64,000 nucleotides of DNA from Sphingorhabdus sp. YGSMI21 (GCF_002776575.1 NZ_CP022548.1:1875001-1939000), one strand, 5' to 3'; positions 17,231-27,381 are shown, counted from the stretch's first letter. Notes: generated by a model not told the origin, from the sequence alone. A program made the numbers and translations.

Positions 17231-17806
17231 ATGAACTATACCATTCCAGTTAACCCATCCGACTACCAATGCGGTGTAAATGATATCTTGCTCGCAGTTG
17301 AAAACGAATTCTGTGCCTCCATTGCTACGCCATGCCCGGGGTTGAATACACTGGTTATGGGAGGCAGCAGACTGACCAAAGAAGCGGAATTCGACATTGC
17401 CGAATACTCTTTTGAACAGGACTGGAACATAATCTATGTCGCTATAGATAAGTCAAAATACAATTCCAAGCATCGGCTGGACGACATGAAAATCAGCTTT
17501 TTCGACGCAAGCGGATGGGGCGAAGCCACAGTGTATGATGACTGCAGAATTTGGAAAGAAGGAGCCTTGGCCCGTCTCGTGCTTCAAACTAGCGAACCGC
17601 TTGAGATGAATGTAAGAATAAACGGAGATGTCGAAATACGCGATGGCGAATGTTCCTACCACGAGCACGGGTTCGACCTCGCCCGCAAGGATCTAGGAAA
17701 GCGAACGACGCGGAAGCAGTTGTCGGTCCCGGTCATCGGCACGATCGGAGATGCCAATGTAATTTTTGATATACAGACCTTGCCTAAAGCCTGGGTCACC
17801 GATTGA
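17231..17806 (+). CDS. Hypothetical protein
   Basis: Unrecognised soluble protein of 191 residues without signal peptide or membrane segment, starting MNYTIPVNPSDYQCGVNDIL. It has many beta-prone stretches (DWNIIYVAIDKSKY, EMNVRINGDVEIRDGECSYH). The chosen ATG has GGAAAG eight bases upstream; an earlier in-frame start would add 28 low-quality residues. It stands alone in an otherwise decayed stretch after the methyltransferase remnant. Confidence 0.6.
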   Translation: MNYTIPVNPSDYQCGVNDILLAVENEFCASIATPCPGLNTLVMGGSRLTKEAEFDIAEYSFEQDWNIIYVAIDKSKYNSKHRLDDMKISFFDASGWGEATVYDDCRIWKEGALARLVLQTSEPLEMNVRINGDVEIRDGECSYHEHGFDLARKDLGKRTTRKQLSVPVIGTIGDANVIFDIQTLPKAWVTD

Positions 17807-18000
17807 TCGGTTAAAACCGAAGCGGCAATCACAATAGTTCGCAAGACGCGAACACCTACAAATCAATACCCGAGTAATGAAAGGGTTATTGAATTAGGGG
17901 GTAGAGGGGAAAAGCGGAGGCCGAGCCCGGCCCCGTGGCTTCGCCATAACTGGGAGACAATTAAGAAACTGTAAAGAGCATGCAAGATAATTGCTGACAA

Positions 18001-18086
18001 GCTGCTCAGCAGCCACTGGGGGACGCAGAAAAAGGTCTGCGTCCCCCAGAGCGCCTGAGAGGCGCCTTTGTCCGCTTACGGCGGAC
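18001..18086. repeat. Cluster of four consecutive perfect hairpins
   Basis: GCTGCT/AGCAGC at 18001-18013. A 14-bp stem CTGGGGGACGCAGA (18016-18029) with TCTGCGTCCCCCAG (18036-18049) and a 6-base loop. GCGCCT/AGGCGC at 18051-18065. GTCCGC/GCGGAC at 18070-18086. No T-run follows on either strand, so they do not look like ordinary terminators. They could form a structured RNA or a single-stranded DNA element. Confidence 0.7.
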
Positions 18087-18339
18087 GTGCCCGAAGTTCT
18101 ATATATCGGGATTTTCCACTCTCCTCTTCATAATCATTTATTGGCTTAGGCATCGTGATCGACTGCAAGTCGTTTATAAATTTTACTATTTTCATTTTTC
18201 AGGACTCCATATGCCGACGCATGCGGCTATATTCTTTTTTCCCTTCAACCCGGGAATTTCAAATTTCCCGTTCTTCAATCAGTTCTTTTTGAAACTGCCG
18301 CTATCGCGCCGCAGAAAAGCGGACCTCAGTGAATGGTGC

Positions 18340-18540
18340 TCTTGGTGTCGGCATGGTATACTGACCGATTGTTGCCATTAATTCCCGGACGCGTTGAGTT
18401 CAGGCGATGGTAGCTTCTAGGAACGAGCGTCGACCTTGGGAATGACGTCATTTGGGCGCATTTCGCTCCGTCTGTAGTTGGGCCGATTGCGGACTGTCCG
18501 GTTCTGGATAGCCAGCCCAACTAGCGGACATTAAACGCGG
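18340..18540. repeat. Mosaic non-coding repeat, copy 1
   Basis: Shares modules with the copy at 21640-21975. TAGCTTCTAGGAACGAGCGT here matches CAGCTTCCAGGAACCAGCGT there, both followed by a GGAATGACG...TTGGGCGC module in the same order. A second module, CAATCGGCCCAA with AGAACCGGAC, occurs in opposite orientation. No open frame is credible. Confidence 0.6.
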
Positions 18541-18750
18541 AGCGATTGTAATGTCAGCTTCCGCCGCAATCCCGGCCACTCCTGAGGTGTTTGCGTCCGC
18601 TCGAAAGTGGACGCGATCTTCGTGCGTTCAAAGTGAGAAAAGTCCAAGACCCGCTACGATTTCATCCTTAGTCTGCTCGCTGATCTCCCGGCCCCGCTAG
18701 CCCAAACTTGATTGTTGACTTAATATCATCAAACGTAAACATGCTATTGT

Positions 18751-19713
18751 ATGGATTCCATTGGAGAAATGTCGGTTTTCGCTGAGGTCGTGCTAACAGG
18801 AAGCTTCGTTGGCGCAGCGCGGCGGTTTGGACTTACCGCTTCTGGTGTAAGCAGAAAGATTAGCCGATTTGAGGAACGGCTTGGTGTCCGATTGTTTAAC
18901 CGGACAACGAGAGCCTTGTCTCTAACTGAGGCCGGTGAGGCATTGTTCGAGCGCTGTGAGGGGATACTCCAATCTATCGATGACGCTGAGAGCGCAGTCC
19001 GCGACTTAAGTGGCAATCCAAGAGGAATATTGCGGGTCGCTGCATCCGATGCATTCTCAATGCACGTTATTGTCCCGTTCTTGAAAACCTTTTCTCAAAA
19101 CTTTCCAGACCTTTCCATTACCCTGATGCAGGCTGATGGTGGGATTAATTTACTCGGCGAACGAATTGATGTCGCTATTCTTTTTGCGAAGCCTGACGAA
19201 AATTCATTCATTATCCGCAAGCTTATCGATGATCCTTGGGTCGTCTGCGCGTCTCCTGACTACCTAGAGCAACATGGCACGCCAGCTTTGCCCAGCGAGC
19301 TGTCTGAGCATCGCTGCCTAACCATACACGCAAGAGGCACCACAAATGACCAATGGAAATTTGGAACTGATGGCAAAATTGAGACGATATTTATCGAGAG
19401 CAATTTTTCAGGAATAGGCCTCACAGTTAAGAAAGCGGCATTGCAAGGAATGGGCGTCGCGCGTTTGGCGCATTTCCTGGTTAGCGATGATTTAGCCGCA
19501 GGACGGCTCAAGCCGCTGCTCATGAACAATGTCATTCAGGACGACCGTGCTATATTTGCTGTCTATCCAAACCGCCAACATTTACCTTCGAAATCACGGG
19601 TTTTTATCGATGGATTGTCGAACTATATCGAAAAAACATTGATTGTGCCTGCTCCCACAATGAAAACCGATGATACTAAATTGTGTCCGCAACCCGATAG
19701 CGCGACAAAATAA
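18751..19713 (+). CDS. LysR family transcriptional regulator
   Basis: A 320-residue LysR-type regulator. The N-terminal winged helix (MSVFAEVVLTGSFVGAARRF, LTASGVSRKISRFEERLGVR, LFNRTTRALSLTEAGEAL) is followed by a periplasmic-binding-protein-like effector domain from about residue 92 (GILRVAASDAFSMHVIVPFL). It belongs to the AaeR/DmlR-like branch by appearance. The neighbours are unrelated (DUF983 convergent on its right), so the target is unknown; the DMT exporter about 740 bases downstream is one possibility. Confidence 0.92.
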   Translation: MDSIGEMSVFAEVVLTGSFVGAARRFGLTASGVSRKISRFEERLGVRLFNRTTRALSLTEAGEALFERCEGILQSIDDAESAVRDLSGNPRGILRVAASDAFSMHVIVPFLKTFSQNFPDLSITLMQADGGINLLGERIDVAILFAKPDENSFIIRKLIDDPWVVCASPDYLEQHGTPALPSELSEHRCLTIHARGTTNDQWKFGTDGKIETIFIESNFSGIGLTVKKAALQGMGVARLAHFLVSDDLAAGRLKPLLMNNVIQDDRAIFAVYPNRQHLPSKSRVFIDGLSNYIEKTLIVPAPTMKTDDTKLCPQPDSATK

Positions 19714-19734
19714 GCTTGTCGTAAAACCCGTCCG

Positions 19735-20106
19735 TCAGCTTGCTACAGATCCTTCACCCGAATTATGTTCAATCTGTAAATTCAGCAATATTGCCTTAAC
19801 TGGTGGAAGAAGAAGTAAGCAAACTATGACCCCTGTTAAAATACCGATTATGAATGCGATTGCTTTGGCGATCCAGCTATCGAATGACAGGATTGCAACA
19901 AGGATTAACGGTGTGATCACAATCATTGTAAAGAAACCAACGAAAAAAGCTGGGCCGTCGGCGGTATCGGCAACTGTTAAATCTAATCCGCAGTTTGGGC
20001 AGCTATCGTAGAATTTTAGATAGGATCTGAATAAGCTTCCTTTTTCACATGCCCCGCACTTGAGCCTAATTCCTGATTTGATAAGCTCGCTAGTCTCATG
20101 TTGCAT
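19735..20106 (-). CDS. DUF983 family membrane protein
   Basis: A 123-residue protein with an N-terminal zinc-ribbon-like pair of CxxC motifs (CGAC, CPNC), the conserved TADGPAFFVGFF segment, and two membrane helices. DUF983 proteins usually sit near cytochrome oxidase assembly genes; here it is isolated. The start at 20106 has AAGGA seven bases upstream; an ATG eight codons earlier lacks one. It is convergent with the LysR gene. Confidence 0.85.
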   Translation of the reverse strand: MQHETSELIKSGIRLKCGACEKGSLFRSYLKFYDSCPNCGLDLTVADTADGPAFFVGFFTMIVITPLILVAILSFDSWIAKAIAFIIGILTGVIVCLLLLPPVKAILLNLQIEHNSGEGSVAS

Positions 20107-20450
20107 GCTTGTATCCTTATGAAATAACATATTTGCTGACGCCCCGTCATCGATCTGAGCATATTTGTAGGTCGCGGGATATCTCCAGCCGGTGGTAATA
20201 TAGAGATGGAATTGGCCTGCACCTATATTGCAAGCAGCATGACATTAGTGACAAATAGTCATTAATATCCTGTCCAATAGCTTATGCCGCTACACTGGCC
20301 ATCGAGCCCATAACTGGATAACAGATGAATCATTAGTGGGCATAGACTGTGATTGGATCAGGAAGCTTAGCCATCGAGAAACAGGCGGAAATCGGCCAAT
20401 TGGCAATCGTCGATCCTGTCATCAAATCGAAATATTAAATTGGGCAAACT

Positions 20451-21380
20451 GTGACCATCAAAAACGTAAGCGATCATAATGAAAACTTGTTTGGTAGCAT
20501 TTGGATGGTCGTTGGCATGGCCATTTTTGCGATAGAGGATGCATTTGTCAAAGCGGCGGCTGTTACACTACCGGTCGGTCAGATTCTCATCATGTTTGGC
20601 TTAGGCGGGGCGTTCATATTTGCCTGTGTGATCAAGCTCAACGATGATCCTCTCTTTGTCCGGGAAGTCGTTTCACGCTCTATGCTCGTCCGCGTTTTCT
20701 TTGAGGTCGTCGGGCGATTGTTCTACGTGCTAGCCATTGCTTTGATCCCACTGTCGGCCGCTACCGTGATCCTTCAGGCAACGCCGCTTGTTGTCGTGGC
20801 AGGGGCGGCATTGATCTTTGGTGAAAAGGTAGGATGGCGAAGATGGACGGCAATCATCCTTGGATTGATCGGGATCGTGATTATCGTCCAGCCAGGGACC
20901 GATAGCTTTTCCATGCTTTCAATTTTGGCTGTCGTGGGAATGATAGGGTTCGCGGGTCGCGATTTGGCTAGCCGCGCCGCGCCGGCATCGCTGAGCACGT
21001 GGATTCTCGGATTATACGGGTTTTTGTCGATCATTCTTGCCGGGGTTTTGGTGTCCGTTTGGCAAGCGACTTTATATGTCCAGCCTAACTTCGAAATGTC
21101 TCTCTATATATTGGGGGCAGTCCTCGCGGGCGTTTGTGCTTATTCGTGTCTGATGAAAGCAATGCGAACGGGTGAGGTCTCAGCCGTTACCCCGTTCAGA
21201 TATACGCGGCTCCTTTTTGGTATTGCCCTTGGCATTGCGCTCTTTGGTGAACAGTTAAGCCATTCAATGATGGTTGGATCAGCATTGATTGTGATTTCGG
21301 GTCTGTTCATTCTCTGGCGAGGAAAACACGCTAAAAAATATGAAATTGATATCAACGGGCAACGAATTTCAGACCAATAA
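20451..21380 (+). CDS. DMT superfamily transporter (EamA domains)
   Basis: A 309-residue membrane protein with ten predicted helices in two EamA repeats. Typical signs are IALIPLSAATVILQATPLVV in the first half and GEVSAVTPFRYTRLLFGIAL in the second. Members export metabolites or amino acids. The start is a GTG (MTIKNVSDHN); no better ATG is nearby. It stands alone between repeat-rich intergenic stretches. Confidence 0.88.
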   Translation: MTIKNVSDHNENLFGSIWMVVGMAIFAIEDAFVKAAAVTLPVGQILIMFGLGGAFIFACVIKLNDDPLFVREVVSRSMLVRVFFEVVGRLFYVLAIALIPLSAATVILQATPLVVVAGAALIFGEKVGWRRWTAIILGLIGIVIIVQPGTDSFSMLSILAVVGMIGFAGRDLASRAAPASLSTWILGLYGFLSIILAGVLVSVWQATLYVQPNFEMSLYILGAVLAGVCAYSCLMKAMRTGEVSAVTPFRYTRLLFGIALGIALFGEQLSHSMMVGSALIVISGLFILWRGKHAKKYEIDINGQRISDQ

Positions 21381-21516
21381 CAAAAGGTGCCTAGGCCCGT
21401 TAGTATTTGGCGCAAACAGTCACCTTCGACCGATAAAGGAGCATCTGCCTTCACGCATTGTGGCTCTTAAAACAGACAGTCCGCTTTCCACCCAGAAGCG
21501 GACATCTCCATTATAG

Positions 21517-21630
21517 AAAAAACCCCGACGACCGGGGAGGTCGACGGGGCGTTGGAACGGCGGGTCGCGAATGTCGTTCCATCGTTGATACTAGCGCGCA
21601 GGCATCTGGTTGAATTGTATAAAATGGACT
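21517..21630 (-). ncRNA. Candidate small RNA ending in a strong terminator
   Basis: On the minus strand, TGGAACG/CGTTCCA (21575-21581 with 21553-21559) forms a hairpin. It is followed by an 11-bp stem with one mismatch (21539-21549 with 21523-21533) whose loop reads TCCCC, then six T (21522-21517). A TATACA-like -10 lies at about 21618-21623. A terminator with a C-rich loop and U-tail, and no gene in the preceding 450 bases, fits an Hfq-type small RNA. It could instead terminate a decayed transcript. Confidence 0.45.
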
Positions 21631-21639
21631 CGCGGGTCA

Positions 21640-21975
21640 CCACCCAGTTATTGCCATTATGGTGCGACTGCATCGACTTCAGGCAATGACAGCTTCCAGG
21701 AACCAGCGTCAGCCTTCGGAATGACGACAATTGGGCGCGAAGCGGACATAAAGCCGGGCAGCTGCGAATGTCTCCAAAAAGGGGCGTTTGCCGACCAGCC
21801 GCTTTTATGTTCCATCCAATCAATTCTAATGACCGAAACTGGTGCGGAAGCTGACATTGCAATCGCTCTGCGTTTTTGTCCGCTAGTCGGACCAGCTGCA
21901 CAGAACCGGACCGTCGGCAATCGGCCCAATCGCAGACGATCTGAAATGCGCCCAAGAACAGACCATTACTCAAAA
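21640..21975. repeat. Mosaic non-coding repeat, copy 2
   Basis: Modules in order: CAGCTTCCAGGAACCAGCGT, GGAATGACGACAATTGGGCG, GAAGCGGACATAAAG, then GAACCGGACCGTCGGCAATC and TCTGAAATGCGCCCA. The last two recur, degenerate, next to the mer operon. A GTCCGCTT/AAGCGGAC hairpin at about 21478-21502 has the same style. With 21381-21639 this makes a 620-base gap without credible genes. Confidence 0.6.
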
Positions 21976-22000
21976 ATTGATTTTGACCAAAAGCCGACAT

Positions 22001-23368
22001 TCAATTGCCATGCCCTCCATGCGTGTTGGCGTCGGTTAAACTTCGCTTGTTTGACAAATAATATTTCTCGAACCCGACGATGATAACGATGCCGACAAAT
22101 GCGATGACTATAATCCACGGATCACTGTTGGCTTTCATCATCAGGAAAGCGCCGAGCACAACGACATCGAAAAATATCGCGCTCAGCAATACCCATCCTT
22201 GGGCTCCTACATCCTTACGTAAATATCTGAACACACCCCAGTGGATGACGATGTCCATCACCAGATAGAAAATCGCGCCAAGCGATGCGATACGGCCCAG
22301 ATCAAAAAATGCGGCCAGCAAGCCTGCTGCTATGACGGTATAAACCAATGTATGCGTCTGAATGCCGCCAGGCATGCCAAAGTGACGGTGCGGAATAAGC
22401 TCCATATCGGTCAGCATCGCAAGCATGCGGGAGACCGCAAACACACTGGCAAGAAGTCCCGATGCCGTTGCAATAATGGCAATGGCAACGGTAAACCAAA
22501 CACCATAGTCACCAAAGGCCGGGCGGGCCGCTTCAGCGAGCGCATAGTCCTTCGCCGCGGCAATTTCATCAATGCCAAGCGTCGAGCCGACCGCAAAGGC
22601 CACCGCCATATAGACGAGCAGACAGATCGCCAGCGAGATCATGATCGCACGACCTACGTTCTTTTCAGGATGGACAACTTCTCCGCCGCTGTTGGTAATT
22701 GTCGTAAAGCCCTTGAACGCAAGAATGGCGAGGGCAATCCCGGCGATAAATCCGGTCGGAGAGGCCGCGCTTTCTGGCGCACTTTGCGCAGATTCAAAGG
22801 TGAAACCAGCGGCCCAAAGTATCGCGAGAGAGAATATCAATATGCCGCCGATTTTGAGTATTGCAGTGACCGATGAAATCGACCCGATAATCTTGTTGCT
22901 TGCGATATTGACGAGAAAGGCAAAAATGATCAGGCCGATAGCGAGTATCGGCACCAAGATGGAATCGCGGCCAACGTCGAAGAGTTGCAATGTGTAAGTC
23001 CCGAACGTCCGGGCAACGAGGCTTTCATTGATGATCATCGAGAAGGCCATCATTAGCGCAGCGGCTCCCGTCACTGTCGCGGGTCCATAGGCCTTTTGCA
23101 GGATCATGGCGATGCCGCCAGCGGAAGGATATTTATTGGACACCTTGATATAGGTATAAGCGCTAAATCCGCTGATCACGGCGGCAATAAGGAAAGCCAG
23201 CGGGAATAATGGGCCGGATAATTCCGCAACCTGCCCGGTCAGAGCAAATATCCCCGCACCGATCATAACACCGGTGCCCATTGCCACTGTTCCCGCCAAT
23301 GTCAGGCTGCCCGCTTTGTAGGACGAGGTTTTTTTACCGGTTTTCACAGCGCTCCCGTGGTCGTTCAT
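22001..23368 (-). CDS. APC family amino acid permease
   Basis: A 455-residue permease with twelve predicted membrane helices. The N-terminal AMGTGVMIGAGIFALTGQVA is the first-helix signature of the amino acid-polyamine-organocation family. FKGFTTITNSGGEVVHPEKN matches the loop after helix 6. The start at 23368 gives an ATGA overlap with the upstream gene, which argues against the ATG two codons earlier. It is the last gene of a three-gene coupled operon; the substrate is not evident. Confidence 0.9.
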   Translation of the reverse strand: MNDHGSAVKTGKKTSSYKAGSLTLAGTVAMGTGVMIGAGIFALTGQVAELSGPLFPLAFLIAAVISGFSAYTYIKVSNKYPSAGGIAMILQKAYGPATVTGAAALMMAFSMIINESLVARTFGTYTLQLFDVGRDSILVPILAIGLIIFAFLVNIASNKIIGSISSVTAILKIGGILIFSLAILWAAGFTFESAQSAPESAASPTGFIAGIALAILAFKGFTTITNSGGEVVHPEKNVGRAIMISLAICLLVYMAVAFAVGSTLGIDEIAAAKDYALAEAARPAFGDYGVWFTVAIAIIATASGLLASVFAVSRMLAMLTDMELIPHRHFGMPGGIQTHTLVYTVIAAGLLAAFFDLGRIASLGAIFYLVMDIVIHWGVFRYLRKDVGAQGWVLLSAIFFDVVVLGAFLMMKANSDPWIIVIAFVGIVIIVGFEKYYLSNKRSLTDANTHGGHGN

Positions 23369-23712
23369 CGCCATTCACTTCTAAATCGCGCTGCCCGGTC
23401 CGCAAAGCGGTTCATATGCGATACCGCTTCCGTTGTCAGAGGATGTTGTGTCGCATCCTCCCTGGGTGAAATAAGTTCTGCCAATGCACGAACTTTTTCA
23501 TGGGTTTTATCTGGGCTTTCCGAAAGCAGAGCCAACACGATATTCTCCAGTGCAATAACGCGAACTCTAAGCTGGACGAGTTCGGCGTTACCTATGTGCG
23601 GATATTCCGATGTCCGGTTATCCTCTTCGGTTTGTGCGCCACCTTCATTGTCCCAGCGGGAAAGCGCACGATAAGGGTCCCGATATAGCTCGGCGTCTTT
23701 TTTATCAGTCAT
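23365..23712 (-). CDS. Hypothetical cytoplasmic protein in permease operon
   Basis: Unrecognised 115-residue hydrophilic protein with a probable helical centre (ELVQLRVRVIALENIVLALL). The ATG at 23712 has AGGAAAG upstream. It overlaps both neighbours by four bases (ATGA), so it is translated with the membrane protein before it and the permease after it. Confidence 0.7.
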   Translation of the reverse strand: MTDKKDAELYRDPYRALSRWDNEGGAQTEEDNRTSEYPHIGNAELVQLRVRVIALENIVLALLSESPDKTHEKVRALAELISPREDATQHPLTTEAVSHMNRFADRAARFRSEWR

Positions 23713-24170
23713 GGATCTTTCCTGTCTACTTGGGGCTGCCTTCTCGCGAACCAGAGTGTGATCGAAGGTATAACGATCCACATCACAATAGGGATCAGGC
23801 CGACATCTACAAACGGTATGACCGGCATAAGGTCGCTATAGCGCCAACCCCAATCCCAGTCGCGCGGCACCTTCGTCGCGAATATTTCGATGACTAGCGT
23901 GATTGTCAGACCCGTTCCCAAATAGACCCCCAACATCCAGATCTTTGGATCGAACATCCAGTATCTATTTCGTTTGAGCAAAGAGACGAGCGAATAGGCG
24001 ACGAGCAGGATCCCGGCATCGCCGAAACTTGCTTGCGTGCAGCCCAATGTCCTCTCCCAATAGGTTGCCTGTCCGACATCAAAAAAGGGCATCTGCAGAA
24101 ACTCCCAGATGAAGGAGGTCATAAAGCCGAAAATCGCGACGTGCACTTCAGGTTGCTTGTCAAAGTTCAT
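23709..24170 (-). CDS. Hypothetical membrane protein
   Basis: Unrecognised 153-residue protein with four predicted membrane helices and several Trp-rich loops (FIWEFLQMPFFDVGQATYWE, RDWDWGWRYSDLMPVIPF). It is the first gene of the coupled operon with the small hydrophilic protein and the permease. A distant relation to small integral membrane enzymes is possible but not visible. Confidence 0.7.
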   Translation of the reverse strand: MNFDKQPEVHVAIFGFMTSFIWEFLQMPFFDVGQATYWERTLGCTQASFGDAGILLVAYSLVSLLKRNRYWMFDPKIWMLGVYLGTGLTITLVIEIFATKVPRDWDWGWRYSDLMPVIPFVDVGLIPIVMWIVIPSITLWFARRQPQVDRKDP

Positions 24171-24252
24171 GATACGACAACTCCGGTTTTGAATAGCGAA
24201 ACAGGACCCGCTGCGGTCGGGAAACTGTGCAATGTAGGAAGTTGGGTCAAAA

Positions 24253-27200
24253 TCATTTCAGCTTTTCCGCCTCGCGTCTGCGAAGCAGATAATATGCTGC
24301 GGGCACAACAAATAGCGAAAGCAAAGGCGCGCTCAGCATGCCGCCGACCATCGGAGCGGCAATCCGGCGCATCACTTCCGACCCGGCGCCTTCGCCGATG
24401 AGGATCGGGAAAAGGCCTGCCAAGATCACCGCTACGGTCATCGCCTTTGGCCGTATTCGCAGCAATGCGCCTTCACGCACTGCCTGTTTCACCTGCTCTG
24501 CGTCCGGCTTTTCGCCGCGCGCTTCCAGTGCCTGTTTCAGATAGATCAGCATCACCACGCCAAACTCTGCTGACACGCCGGCAAGCGCGATAAAACCAAC
24601 CGCAGTTGCAATCGACTGGTTGAGGCCCATCGCATAGAGCAGCCATAATCCGCCGGTGAATGCGAATGGCAATGTTGCCATGATCAGCAACGCTTCATCA
24701 AAACGGCGGAAGGTCAGATAGAGCAGAAAGAAGATGATCGCCAAAGTGGCGGGCACGACCACCATCAGCCGATTGGTTGCGCGTTGCAGATACTCGAACT
24801 GCCCGGTATAAGCCACGCTAACACCCGGTGGCAGATCAACCTCCTTGCCAATGGCCGCTTGCAAATCTGCAACCACCGACACCAGATCGCGTCCCCTGGT
24901 ATCGACGTATATCCAGGTTGATGGCCGCCCATTTTCACTGCGCAGCATCGGCGGACCGGAACTGATGTCAATGTCGGCGACCGTGCCCAAGGTAATCTGC
25001 TGCAAGGATGGCGTGAGAACCGGAAGATTTCGCAGGTTTTCCAGGCTATCACGTATCTCCCGCGGATAGCGGACGCTTATCGGATAGCGGGCGAGCCCTT
25101 CGACGGTTTCGCCAACATTCTTGCCCCCGATTGCGCTCGATACGACAGACTGGACATCGGAAATATTGAGTCCGTAACGGGCGGCAGCCGCGCGGTCGAT
25201 ATCAATGTCGATATAGCTTCCGCCGGTCAGTCTTTCCGCCAGGGCCGAACTGACACCTTCAACCTTTTTGGCAGCAGCCTCGATTTTCTGGGCGACCTTG
25301 TCAATTGCATCGAGATTATCACCCGACACCTTGATCCCGATCGGGCTTTTAATTCCCGTCGAGAGCATTTCGATACGGTTGCGGATCGGCGGAATCCAGA
25401 AATTGGCCAGTCCGGGAACCCTGACCGCTTTGTCGAGCTCCTCAATCAGCTTGTCCGACGTCATGCCCGCGCGCCATTCTTCCTTCGGCTTGAAATGGAT
25501 GGTCGTCTCGAACATGGTTAGCGGAGCAGGATCAGTTGCTGTATCGGCGCGCCCAGCCTTACCGAACACTGTTTCCACTTCAGGCACCGATTTTATCAAT
25601 CGGTTGGTCTGTTGAAGCAGTTCTGAGGCTTTCGCCGGAGATAGCCCCGGCAGGGCATTGGGCATGTAAAGCAAATCGCCTTCATCCATTTGCGGCATGA
25701 ACTCGCCGCCAAGCTGGCTGATCGGCCAAGCGCTGGTAGCAAAGATGAGCAGCGCGATCACGAGCAGTTTTTTCGGGCTTTTGAGCGACCAGTCGAGTGC
25801 TGGCCTATAGATTTTCATGAGGAAGCGACTGATCGGATTTTTCTCTTCGGACGGTATTTTTCCGCGAATGAAATAGCCCATCAAAACCGGTATCAAGGTG
25901 ATCGAGAGAATGGCAGCCCCCGCCATCGCGTAGGTTTTTGTGAATGCCAGTGGGGAGAATAGCCGTCCTTCTTGCCCTTCCAGGGTAAAGATCGGCAGGA
26001 ATGAAAAGGTGATGATGAGCAGGCTGAGGAAAAGCGCCGGGCCAACTTCAACCGCTGCATCGACGATCAGCTGCCATCGCTTTTCGCCCGGCATTTCGGC
26101 GTCCGGGTTGTCATTCTGCCATTTTTCAAGATGCTTGTGCGCATTCTCAATCATGACAATGGCGGCATCGACCATCGCGCCAATGGCAATGGCAATTCCG
26201 CCAAGCGACATGATATTAGCGTTAATCCCCTGAAAGCGCATGACCAGAAATGCGATCAATATACCAAGCGGTAGGGTTAGAATAGCCACGAGCGCAGAGC
26301 GCGCGTGCCAAAGGAACAATGCGCACACAATTGCAACGACGATAAATTCTTCGAGCAATTTCGTGGTGAGATTATCGACCGCCTTGTCGATCAGTTCGGA
26401 ACGGTCATAGGTCGTCACAACCTCGACTCCGGGCGGCAGGCTCTGCTTGAGCGTCGCAAGCTTCGCTTTCACCCCGGCAATAGTCTCGCGGGCGTTTTTA
26501 CCGGAGCGCAAGATGATGACGCCGCCAGCCACTTCGCCTTCACCGTTCAGTTCTGCTATCCCGCGTCTGATTTCGGGGCCTATTTGAATCCGCGCAATAT
26601 CACCCAAGGTGACGGGAATACCGCCGCGCGCGGTTTTTAAGGGAATGGCCCGGAAATCATTTAGATTTTCCAGATAGCCGTTGGCCCTCACGATATATTC
26701 GCGTTCGGCCAGTTCCACGATCGAACCGCCGACTTCCTGATTTGCGTTCTGGATCGCCTTGATCACGCTGTCTTGGTCAATCCCCAGAGACACCATCCGG
26801 TCAGGATCAAGCACAACCTGATATTGTTTCACCATACCGCCAATGGACGCGACTTCCGCAACGCCGGGAATGGTCTGCAATTCATAGCGGAGGAACCAGT
26901 CCTGCAACGAGCGAAGCTGGGACAGGTCATTGCGCCCGGTTCGGTCGACAAGGGCATATTCATAGATCCAGCCGACACCGGTTGCGTCTGGCCCCAGCGT
27001 CGGGACAACGCCGGTCGGCAGATCGGCTTGAACCTGATTGAGATATTCCAGAACCCGCGAACGTGCCCAATAGAGATCGGTGCTGTCATCAAACAGCACA
27101 TAGACATAGCTGTCTCCATTGAATGAATAGCCGCGCACCGCGCGTGACCCCGGAACCGACAGCATTGTGGTTGTGATGGGATAGGTAACCTGATTTTCGA

Positions 27201-27381
27201 CGATCTGCGGAGCCTGTCCGGGATAGGGGGTGCGAATAATGACCTGCACATCGGAAAGGTCCGGCAGGGCATCGACCGGCATGGTTCTGACGGCCCAGAT
27301 ACCCGACGCCAGCAATGCCGCCATTATGAGCAGGACAAATATGCGCGCATTTACGCTGAGCCGTATGACCTTTTCGATCAT
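24253..27381 (-). CDS. cusA: CusA-type copper/silver RND efflux pump
   Basis: Inner-membrane proton-driven pump of 1042 residues that, with CusB and CusC, exports Cu(I)/Ag(I) from periplasm and cytoplasm. Helix 4 reads [19 protein letters not shown] with the proton-relay Asp and Glu. The porter region has [12 protein letters not shown] and [18 protein letters not shown], whose Met residues match those of the Cus methionine pathway rather than the Czc type. It overlaps cusB by four bases. The operon order on the minus strand is cusC, cusB, cusA. Confidence 0.95.
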   Translation of the reverse strand: MIEKVIRLSVNARIFVLLIMAALLASGIWAVRTMPVDALPDLSDVQVIIRTPYPGQAPQIVENQVTYPITTTMLSVPGSRAVRGYSFNGDSYVYVLFDDSTDLYWARSRVLEYLNQVQADLPTGVVPTLGPDATGVGWIYEYALVDRTGRNDLSQLRSLQDWFLRYELQTIPGVAEVASIGGMVKQYQVVLDPDRMVSLGIDQDSVIKAIQNANQEVGGSIVELAEREYIVRANGYLENLNDFRAIPLKTARGGIPVTLGDIARIQIGPEIRRGIAELNGEGEVAGGVIILRSGKNARETIAGVKAKLATLKQSLPPGVEVVTTYDRSELIDKAVDNLTTKLLEEFIVVAIVCALFLWHARSALVAILTLPLGILIAFLVMRFQGINANIMSLGGIAIAIGAMVDAAIVMIENAHKHLEKWQNDNPDAEMPGEKRWQLIVDAAVEVGPALFLSLLIITFSFLPIFTLEGQEGRLFSPLAFTKTYAMAGAAILSITLIPVLMGYFIRGKIPSEEKNPISRFLMKIYRPALDWSLKSPKKLLVIALLIFATSAWPISQLGGEFMPQMDEGDLLYMPNALPGLSPAKASELLQQTNRLIKSVPEVETVFGKAGRADTATDPAPLTMFETTIHFKPKEEWRAGMTSDKLIEELDKAVRVPGLANFWIPPIRNRIEMLSTGIKSPIGIKVSGDNLDAIDKVAQKIEAAAKKVEGVSSALAERLTGGSYIDIDIDRAAAARYGLNISDVQSVVSSAIGGKNVGETVEGLARYPISVRYPREIRDSLENLRNLPVLTPSLQQITLGTVADIDISSGPPMLRSENGRPSTWIYVDTRGRDLVSVVADLQAAIGKEVDLPPGVSVAYTGQFEYLQRATNRLMVVVPATLAIIFFLLYLTFRRFDEALLIMATLPFAFTGGLWLLYAMGLNQSIATAVGFIALAGVSAEFGVVMLIYLKQALEARGEKPDAEQVKQAVREGALLRIRPKAMTVAVILAGLFPILIGEGAGSEVMRRIAAPMVGGMLSAPLLSLFVVPAAYYLLRRREAEKLK

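Larger units (their letters stand above)
17807..18750. other. Gene-less stretch with hairpins and repeat fragments
   Basis: About 940 bases without a credible gene. Contents are a run of four hairpins at 18001-18086, a mosaic repeat at about 18340-18540, and another hairpin at 18593-18614 (GCGTCC/GGACGC). The final bases form the promoter region of the LysR gene. Confidence 0.55.

Noticed and set aside
18001..18086. Retron or integron attC interpretation of the hairpin cluster
   Set aside because: No reverse transcriptase or integron integrase gene is in the window, and the conserved attC end motifs are absent.
21467..22000. 177-codon minus-strand frame
   Set aside because: Lies on the mosaic repeat and candidate small RNA; no ribosome site or domain, and the frame is not preserved in the other repeat copy.
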